Shown here in pieces: positions 57,774 through 64,000 of a stretch of 64,000 nucleotides of DNA (its first letter is position 1; each line of letters starts with the position of its first letter). The notes below the pieces were generated by a model. That model was not told the origin of the DNA. It saw only the letters and a program-made list of their open reading frames with translations, and did not search any database. The position numbers and the translations under genes are program-made. The DNA comes from Syngnathus acus (taxonomy: Eukaryota > Chordata > Actinopteri > Syngnathiformes > Syngnathidae). The stretch lies in contig NC_051089.1 in NCBI RefSeq assembly GCF_901709675.1, forward strand, positions 7,375,476 through 7,439,475. Direction: 5' to 3'.

Positions 57774-60700
57774 GTGAGATGATGACCGCACTTCATATAC
57801 TGTATAGTGCTTATGTACTGTAGATTTCATATACAGTAAGGAAGTTTTCAGAGAGTTACATTTTAATACTCTGATGCATATTCAGCAAATGCATACGCTC
57901 TATAAAGTCCATCAAAAGACCCAGCAGAATATATGATAATATATATATATATATATTTTTTTTTTTTTTGTGCAGGTGGACATTGAGATCAATGGAGAGC
58001 CTGTGAGTTTACACATGAAGTTGGGAGAAAATGGAGAAGCCTTCTTTGTTAAAGAAGCTGAGAACACACATGTGAGTGTTGATCTGCATAATCATAATAA
58101 TCATAACTCAAACATTAGGATCTCCAAATAAAATGATCATTTTCTTTTTAAAGGTGGATTTATTTTTTTACTCTTACTACTGTGGTTCCAAAATGGTCAT
58201 GTACTCAATATTTAAAGGAAAATTAAGTGATGATGGAGGCTTTTCAGTGTGATTTGATATGATCTGCTCCTAACAGGAAGTGGTTCCAGCCTATCTAGCA
58301 ACGTCGCCCATCATGTCGACAGGTGAGCAGCTGATGGACTCCAATTTGAGCAGAAGCAGCGCACGTCACCATGGTAAACATCTTTAAAACCAGCTATCGT
58401 TTTGGCACTGGTGGAGCTAGGATTTGTTTTCAGGGGGGCAGTTCCCCTGCGCCCCCCCCTGTAGCTCCGCCAATGCATTTTAGAGAAAAGCCCCATTGTT
58501 TTTATTAAGACTCTTTTGTTCTGTCACAGATAATTTGATGTGCGGCTCGCTTCAAGTCCAGAGTATCGGGCCGCAGCAGGGCGATGGCGGAATGAACAAG
58601 AAGAGGAGAAGGAGAAGGAGGAAGGCTCGGCCAGATGGCGGAGGAGGAAGGCGGGATGAAAGCGGGGAGGAGTTTTCCGATGATGATAACATGTTCACTA
58701 TTGACCTGAGCTCCGATGAGGAGAAAGAAGGAGACAGCGGAAGGTGTGTGTGTCGATAATGGATTCAGACTGTTCTTCCTCTGTCCCCATCCTTGCTGCA
58801 GAGGAGATTTAATATGCATATTTGTGTGTGAAGATGCAAAGCCCGTTGAGAAATGGCTACAGTTGTTGGAGGCGCTCCAGGAATTTGTCCTGTTCTCACA
58901 GGGCTCTCTGTTTCCTTGACATAATGGACCACAGCAGTGTCCCTGCTGCTGGCTTTCCAAGCTTTTTTAGGAAGTCTTACAACACCGATGGCATGGGAAC
59001 ATTCCTGAGACGCTTTGAACTGACTGAGCTTGGTGGATTGAGTCAAGGAGCATTTTCATCATACATATTTTATTTTAGAGCATGACGAATGATAGTGATT
59101 CCAGTTTACGCAAATTCAGTTGTGCAGGGTTTTACTATGTGGCTGTTCAACTCGGACTGTGTTGTGTTTTTTTTTGTCACCAGAGCTCTATACACTGATC
59201 AAGACTCGGCAGCAAACACTCACCCCGGTACAAACTGGACACGTCCACAAAGGTAGGCAAACATTTGGCCACATGTCTCACATATATAGATTAATCTTTT
59301 ATTAATTTCCACATGATGAAATGATTCCCCTGACGGGTTCAATGTACAATGGAACATGAAGCTCTATTGAGTTTAAAAGCTAGCCAAAACAAGATTGTAG
59401 AGATAGCTGAGATCAAAGATTGAATCATGACTGGGACATTCCAACTGATTGTCAGCGTTTGCTTGGTGGAGAGAACATGATGTCTTCTGTGTTTATCTTC
59501 TCTCAATGGGTAGCTCATGACGTGATTCACTCTGTCAATTTTCTCTTTGGCTCTTCTGTTGTGATCATGTTGATGTTTATCTTCTCATAGCCATGTGATT
59601 AAGGAGACTCTCTTCAACCCTCCGTCCTGCGGTCTGTCCATCTCTTGTCCGCAGCAGACCTCTCACTTCTCCTCCCACCTTAGGTATCACTTTCACTTAG
59701 CCAGAAATGGAAATTATCCAAATATTTTTCTAATACAATGCTGACTAATAAAAAAAAATGGAGCCGTGAGATATATATATATATATATTTTTTTTTTAAG
59801 TGTGACTTTTTTTTTTTAGTAATCCAGATGACTCTCGGTCTTCAACGCCTAAAAGCGACTCCGAGCTGGCCAATCGGGCTAAAGACAACCCTGAGATGCT
59901 GTGGACCTGGGGGGAGCTGCCACAGGCCGCTCAGGTATTTACACACCCACGTACAGACACACTTGCTCTTCAACTAGCTATGGACAAACATTTTGCGATA
60001 TCAAGCTGCTAAAAACATTTAGTTCCACAATTAACATTCAGGTGCAGCTGAATAGGTTTGTCTCTTTTATTCACATGTGCACGCATGAAAGTTCTGTGCT
60101 CTCCTCCTAGCCATCCTTCCTGAGTTCCCATCAGAAGCTGGACTGCGCCACGTCAGTCTCCATCCCCGTGTCCTCCAGCACGCACTTCAGAAGCATCAGT
60201 GATTGCGGCGCCCCGTCTCGACCTCTCTCGAGCGAGCACCCCGAATGTGAAAGTGGGGGGAGGATTGCAGAAGAGCAAAGTAAGATTTTGGAAAAAAAAT
60301 ACTCTCATGTTGTTCTTCTCATAACCTTGCCGGAGCTGCTCCTCACCATTCGGCCATGTTTTCTCTTAGCAGGAAGAATCGTGGAGAGCGTAAGTGCATC
60401 ATGTGCAGAGATGGAGAGTTTAAACACATGTTCACCGGGTCCCAGCATCCTCCCTGATCATCTGGAGGAAGGCAGAAACAGAGGCAGCCCAATCAGAAGA
60501 ACGGATTCTCCTTCCAAGAGGAAAGGTATGAGCACACTAATCCAAAATAAACACTGAACCAGATGTTAAAATGTCTCCTTATTTGACGACTGTCTCACAT
60601 TAGAAAAAAGAAGCCAGCATCTTGGTGCTGATGGCATATATTTGGATGATATTACAGAGCTGGAGCCAGAAGTAGCTGCTCTCTATTTCCCTAAAAGGTA

Positions 60701-63700
60701 GAAATACTTGGAAAAAAAAACCCATAATTTTTTGTATTGGCACTCATTAGCTCGTGCTGAGTGACTTAATTGAGCGTCTCCTTCCTCAGCGACGGAGGTG
60801 GCGGTTCTATGAAGGTGGACTCGGACGTGGTGATGACAGCCGTCCGTAGTGCAAATCAGTCTCCGCAGTCAGTGGGCAGCTGCGGGATGGACAGCGGCGT
60901 GGATAGTCTGTTGGACCACGTGGGGGACCTCCCACACGTCGCCATCTCGCTATGCGGCGGTCTGTCTGACAACAAGGAGATCACACGAGGTACGTCCAGG
61001 ACTTGGATGATGATGAAACATTGTTTGTCTGTTCACTTTCACTCGGTTCCTTGGTGTCAAGATGGCTCCAAAGCACTACTTGTCTCTAAGTCTATAGTTT
61101 GCAGTCAAGTAGTGCACATCAATTAATCCACTTCTGCGTAGAATTTTAATACATCTCAATAAGCAATGCAATTTAGTATCCCAGATGGACATTAGCAAAT
61201 ATAAATATTGAGCTACACATTTTCAGCACATTAAAAGTCACGATTGATACACAATATTCAACTTTTGTGTATTTGTGTTTGTGTGTACACTCATGTGTGC
61301 ATGTGTGTGTTGGCCTCGATAGAACACTTCCAGGAGAGGGCAGTTTCCTACCAACAGTTCTCCGAAAACCCTTCCCTTATCGATGACCCCAACCTGGTGG
61401 TGAAGATTGGTAACAAGTACGTATGACGCACACTTATAGTATGCACTGTACGTTGGCACTCGTGTTCATTAACCCAGTGGTCACTTTATTAGAAACACTT
61501 GCACACCCTTGACATATAATATAAAGCAGAGGTCCCCAACCACCGGGCCGCGGACCGGTACCGGTCCATGGGTCACTGGATACAGGGCCGCCAAGCCGCA
61601 CAGGAAAAAAAATAATAATAATTTTTATCGACGATCAATTAATTGAGGTCAAGACGTTCGTCCATTTTATGATATTAAGTAGCTCTTTTTCTGGATGTCG
61701 TTAGATTGTTGTGGCCAGTATGTGATTGACGGTGTAATATTTTGCAAAGGTACTACAACTGGAGTACGGCAGCTCCAGTCATGTTGGCCATGCAGGTCTA
61801 CCAGAAGCCATTGCCACAGGTAAGTCATCTGATTTTCATGCTTACACTAATCTGACTTTATCAAGACTTCCAAAGGTTGAAACGTTGTGGTTTTAAAGGC
61901 CGACCTATTTGTTGTTCAAATTATTGGCTCATTTCAATGTCACAAATTTTTGTTGGGTGCCCTTATAGAGCTTTGCAACTCTTTCCATCCTCTTCTTCTC
62001 TGCACTTATGTATGCACTAATTTCTAGCAGATTTTCACTTTGGTGTACCATTTTCAAAGCTATCCTAAGGTGTCACTTTAACTGGCTAACGTGTGTTTCA
62101 GTTGCTTTTGTCAATATTTACATGAGCCACATTGGGAACTGTATCTAAAGCTTGACACCAGAGTGAAATGTAGCTTGATGTGAGCGTTCTAACACTTTAA
62201 TAATATCATGTCTTTGTCCCCTTTTTGACCTGTTCTCCCTTTTATTTAATTTTGTTGTGTCTCACACCATCCATCCCAAGTTTTGGTGTTTGAGTTATTT
62301 TTTTTCTGCTTTCGGCCTCTTCACCTACTGCCTCCCTGGTCTGTTTGGTCCCAGACCTGCTGAGCCTGTATGATAGTTTTGTTTTATTTCTAGTATGTTG
62401 CTCAGCGCATGCGATTGCCTGTCTTGTGTGTGCTGATGTTGCAACCCTCATTGCATGCATTTGCTCAGCTAGTGGCAGGACATTGTGGTTTGCTTCACTT
62501 TGTGGGCTATTTTTAGATCCATCATGTTCTCTGCTCGTCGGTTTTGAGTTTCCAGTGAGTTTTTGCGTGGTATGTGCACGGTTTTGTTCAGGCCTCCGTG
62601 GAGAACATCATGAAGGAAAAGATGCCCAAGAAGGGAGGACGCTGGTGGTTCTCCTGGAGGAGCCGGAACAGTGACTCCAAATCGGTGAGCGCACCAATAC
62701 AAATATTTGTCATGTGATCAACAACACGCAGCCATCTGATGACAACTTTGTCCTTCAGGAATCAGTGACAGAAACCACTGGAGACGGAGAAGACAGTTCC
62801 ATTTCCACGGCATCATCTATGAGGTTAGATCCACACGCTTCTCTTTTAAACTGTTTCACAGCTTTCACCTCATGGCCATCATCAAACTGTTTGGTTTGTT
62901 GGTTTTGCCAGGATGAAAGACGAGTCGTCCTCTAGTGATGAGGACCACAGACCCACTTTGGTGTCTGGAAGCTCCCAGCCTGATGCTCTCCTTGCTTCTG
63001 GTAACGTTTGTTACAAGAAGACTCTTCGTCTCACCTCAGAGCAGCTGGTAAGCAATATTTTTTTAAAGTTTCAATAAGATAAAATAAAATGCATAAATGA
63101 ACAACTTGACTGGGATATCCGTAAAAAATATTGTATACCTACTTGCTTCAAATTATAAATCCTTTCAACACACGCATAGGAAAAGCAAATGTACCAAATC
63201 TGTAATTCATAGCATTAGTGTTAAGTGGGCGCCATCTGGTGGTAGATGAAAGAATATCTGAATTGATTCCATTTAAAAGGTCCATTTATTTTCTCAACTG
63301 CTCATTCTAATTAGGGTCACGGATATGCTGGATCCTATCACAGCAACACAATTAAAATATTTTAAATCCATTACAGTACTTCTAAATTCTTCACGCTAAA
63401 CATCCTTTTGACTTTTTTTTTGGGGGGGTGCATTAAAAAAAACATGTCAATGTGTAAAAAAATCAAAATGTGACATGTTGCTCGATAGGTGAGCTTGCAG
63501 CTGAAGGAGGGTCCAAACGAAGTGGTTTTTAGTGTGACCACTCAGTATCAGGGCACGTGTCGTTGCCCTGGAACCATCTATTTGTGGAACTGGGACGACA
63601 AGCTGGTCATCTCCGACATCGACGGGACCATCACCAGGTCAGACTAACTACTTCAGTTGCAGCTCATGCTCCACTAGAGGGCAGCCTTTTCACAGCGTTA

Positions 63701-64000
63701 AAGGTGTCTTGTGATGACAGGTCAGACACACTGGGCCACATCCTCCCCACGCTAGGAAAAGACTGGACCCACCAAGGCATCGCAAGACTCTACCACAAAG
63801 TCAGCCAGTGAGTGTCAATTAGCAACTTTTATTCATATTTATGTCATACTTATTACACAAATATGTTTCAGAAATGGATATAAATTCATGTATTGCTCGG
63901 CGAGGGCCATTGGTATGGCAGACATGACCCGAGGTTACCTGCACTGGGTCAACGAGAGGGGAACCATGCTGCCGATGGGCCCGGTGATGCTCAGTCCCAG
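57582..64000 (+). CDS. lpin1: lpin1, lipin-1 phosphatidate phosphatase, partial (3' end beyond window)
   Basis: Nineteen coding exons give 771 complete residues (2,315 nt) before the window ends; human lipin-1 is about 890 residues, so roughly the last 150 residues are missing. Lipin-1 dephosphorylates phosphatidic acid to diacylglycerol in an Mg2+-dependent reaction on ER membranes and also acts in the nucleus as a co-activator with PGC-1alpha/PPARalpha. Visible marks are the N-LIP domain (residues 1 to about 105, with Gly84 conserved), a basic nuclear localisation signal (152-160), the catalytic DxDxT motif DIDGT (693-697) and the co-activator LxxIL motif LGHIL (704-708). It is assigned to lpin1 rather than lpin2/3 by N-terminal sequence and by its neighbour greb1. 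Confidence 0.93.
57976..58071 (+). CDS. lpin1: lpin1 exon 3
   Basis: Residues 65-96, encoding VDIEINGEP and [14 protein letters not shown] with Gly84, the residue altered in the mouse fld2J allele. The acceptor follows an (AT)n then a run of 14 T (57,939-57,969). Donor GTGAGT. Confidence 0.95.
58277..58373 (+). CDS. lpin1: lpin1 exon 4
   Basis: Residues 97-129, [12 protein letters not shown] then a weakly conserved tail. An internal GTGAGC at 58,323 would also be a good donor, but reading on to GTAAAC at 58,374 restores a human-like length and ends in the same phase 1, so both are possible. Confidence 0.85.
58405..58476. repeat. Nested inverted repeat in lpin1 intron 4
   Basis: Outer arms at 58,405-58,419 and 58,462-58,476 pair with two mismatches (TAGCTCCRCCARTGC in reverse complement). 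Inner arms CAGGGGGGC and GCCCCCCCCTG also pair. The unit may be a folded transposon relic or a stable RNA hairpin in the pre-mRNA. Confidence 0.7.
58530..58743 (+). CDS. lpin1: lpin1 exon 5 (nuclear localisation signal)
   Basis: Residues 129-200. It encodes the basic signal KKRRRRRRK (152-160), then an acidic stretch [15 protein letters not shown] that matches EDMFPIEMSSDE of human. Ends in phase 2 at GTGTGT. Confidence 0.93.
59184..59252 (+). CDS. lpin1: lpin1 exon 6
   Basis: Residues 200-223, weakly conserved. Acceptor GTCACCAG after a T-rich tract, donor GTAGGC. Phase 2 at both ends; the other frames have no compatible join. Confidence 0.75.
59591..59683 (+). CDS. lpin1: lpin1 exon 7, likely alternative (beta-type) cassette
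   Basis: Residues 223-254. This 93-nt exon is phase 2 at both ends, so it can be skipped without changing frame. It encodes [20 protein letters not shown]. Mammalian lipin-1 beta differs from alpha by a 33-residue insertion in this same part of the protein, which suggests this is the beta cassette. An internal acceptor at 59,654 would give a wrong exit phase. Confidence 0.72.
59820..59934 (+). CDS. lpin1: lpin1 exon 8
   Basis: Residues 254-292, encoding [14 protein letters not shown] and [16 protein letters not shown], highly conserved in lipins. Preceded by (AT)9 and two T runs. Donor GTATTT, phase 0. Confidence 0.95.
60111..60279 (+). CDS. lpin1: lpin1 exon 9
   Basis: Residues 293-349, a serine-rich linker with little conservation except the start. 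Acceptor CTCCTAG, donor GTAAGA, phase 1. Confidence 0.85.
60373..60525 (+). CDS. lpin1: lpin1 exon 10 (tandem acceptor)
   Basis: Residues 349-400, ending [11 protein letters not shown], close to KTDSPSKRD of human. The acceptor is TTAGCAG, a NAGNAG pair: use of the upstream AG would start the exon at 60,370 and add one residue. Donor GTATGA, phase 1. Confidence 0.87.
60604..60697 (+). CDS. lpin1: lpin1 exon 11
   Basis: Residues 400-431, encoding [20 protein letters not shown] and ALYFPK. Acceptor CACATTAG, donor GTAGAA, phase 2. Confidence 0.95.
60790..60989 (+). CDS. lpin1: lpin1 exon 12
   Basis: Residues 431-498, encoding [20 protein letters not shown] and [20 protein letters not shown]. 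Acceptor CTTCCTCAG, donor GTACGT, phase 1. Confidence 0.95.
61323..61416 (+). CDS. lpin1: lpin1 exon 13
   Basis: Residues 498-529, encoding [20 protein letters not shown] and [10 protein letters not shown]. Donor GTACGT, phase 2. The following intron carries a hAT-like element. Confidence 0.95.
61527..61640 (+). mobile_element. hAT-like non-autonomous element end in lpin1 intron 13
   Basis: It begins CAGAGGTCCCCAACCACCGG then GCCGCGGACCGGTACCGGTCC, a well-known teleost hAT-type terminus. A diverged relative lies inverted at 17,535-17,606. The opposite terminus was not located. Confidence 0.6.
61750..61819 (+). CDS. lpin1: lpin1 exon 14
   Basis: Residues 529-552, encoding [15 protein letters not shown] and QKPLPQ. 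Acceptor GCAAAG, with a weak pyrimidine tract; donor GTAAGT, phase 0. Confidence 0.94.
62592..62684 (+). CDS. lpin1: lpin1 exon 15
   Basis: Residues 553-583, encoding [20 protein letters not shown]. The Trp-Trp-Phe-Ser-Trp motif is conserved across lipins. Acceptor TTGTTCAG, donor GTGAGC, phase 0. Confidence 0.95.
62759..62823 (+). CDS. lpin1: lpin1 exon 16
   Basis: Residues 584-605, an acidic serine-rich linker, short and poorly conserved. Acceptor TCCTTCAG, donor GTTAGA, phase 2. Confidence 0.85.
62912..63047 (+). CDS. lpin1: lpin1 exon 17
   Basis: Residues 605-650, ending [13 protein letters not shown], the conserved entry to the C-LIP domain. Acceptor TTGCCAG, donor GTAAGC, phase 0. Confidence 0.94.
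63229..63242 (-). promoter_or_regulatory. CTCF core motif, perfect match, lpin1 intron 17
   Basis: The minus strand reads CCACCAGATGGCGC, a full match to CCASYAGRKGGCRS. A second full match on the other strand lies 430 nt downstream. Confidence 0.5.
63286..63345 (+). mobile_element. Degenerate dispersed teleost repeat in lpin1 intron 17
   Basis: CTAATTAGGGTCACGGATAT then GCTGGATCCTATCACAGC is a diverged copy of the common teleost segment reading ...GAGGGTCGCGGGGGTGCTGG..CCTATCCCAGC. Confidence 0.45.
63489..63637 (+). CDS. lpin1: lpin1 exon 18 (catalytic DxDxT motif)
   Basis: Residues 651-700, start of C-LIP. It encodes [20 protein letters not shown] and the catalytic DIDGT (residues 693-697, codons at 63,615-63,629), the nucleophile motif of haloacid-dehalogenase-type phosphatases. 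Acceptor CGATAG, donor GTCAGA, phase 2. Confidence 0.97.
63671..63684 (+). promoter_or_regulatory. CTCF core motif, perfect match, lpin1 intron 18
   Basis: CCACTAGAGGGCAG is a full match to CCASYAGRKGGCRS on the plus strand, inside an 83-nt intron. It is divergent to the minus-strand match at 63,229. Confidence 0.5.
63721..63807 (+). CDS. lpin1: lpin1 exon 19 (LxxIL motif)
   Basis: Residues 700-729. It encodes the co-activator motif LGHIL (704-708) in [19 protein letters not shown]. Acceptor GATGACAG, donor GTGAGT, phase 2. Confidence 0.97.
63872..64000 (+). CDS. lpin1: lpin1 exon 20, runs to window edge
   Basis: Residues 729-771 plus two bases. It encodes [20 protein letters not shown] and [11 protein letters not shown]. 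The serine in YCSARAIG (738) is at the position of lipin-2 Ser734, altered in Majeed syndrome, as far as I can align from memory. The window ends in CCCAG, so the true exon end cannot be seen. Confidence 0.94.

Noticed and set aside
59654-59683. Short version of lpin1 exon 7 using the internal acceptor
   Set aside because: It would leave the exon in phase 1 while exon 8 needs phase 2, breaking the frame.
57582-64000. Assignment to lpin2 or lpin3
   Set aside because: The N-terminal and mid-protein segments follow lipin-1, and lpin1 is the lipin that neighbours greb1.

Overview
This window is vertebrate nuclear DNA, almost certainly from a ray-finned (teleost) fish with a fairly compact genome, probably a percomorph. 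The evidence is GT-AG introns often only 65-110 nt long, very many long CA/GT microsatellites, relics of teleost-type Tc1 and hAT transposons, and two adjacent genes whose proteins read as fish versions of GREB1 and lipin-1. No prokaryotic features, CRISPR arrays, tRNA genes or rRNA genes are visible.

Layout. From 1 to about 40.6 kb I find no convincing protein-coding exon. This gene-poor flank holds CA/GT and TTA microsatellites, four fragments of one Tc1-like family, hAT, LINE and SINE relics, and several repeat-free blocks rich in homeodomain and POU-type cores that look like candidate conserved non-coding elements. A CpG-rich block ending in a good splice donor (34,985-35,211) and a segment ending in a consensus donor (about 40,660-40,808) are candidate 5' exons or promoters for the next gene. 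From 41,487 to 52,302 (+) lies a complete greb1 coding region in 33 coding exons, 5,961 nt in a continuous frame, 1,986 residues plus stop; its 3' UTR probably ends near 52,915. From 52.9 to 56.3 kb is intergenic DNA with a minus-strand Tc1 transposase relic. From about 56,330 there is a plausible lpin1 promoter and non-coding first exon, then 19 coding exons from 57,582 to the window edge. The lpin1 frame stays open to residue 771, so the C-terminal part of the phosphatase domain lies beyond 64,000.

Biology. greb1 and lpin1 are also close neighbours in human (2p25.1), where NTSR2 sits between them; I see no ntsr2 here. GREB1 is a nuclear cofactor of the oestrogen receptor. Lipin-1 is a phosphatidate phosphatase and transcriptional co-activator. 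The two share no pathway that the sequence shows; the link is conserved gene order. The regulatory hints fit each gene: a near-consensus oestrogen response element and nuclear-receptor half-sites upstream of greb1, and CRE-like, CCAAT and TATA-like elements upstream of lpin1.

Limits. Exons were built by hand from reading frame, splice consensus and remembered human protein sequences, with no alignment run. Non-coding exons, promoters and conserved-element calls are inference. I found no evidence of an undescribed biological system; the most unusual signals are regulatory or structural.
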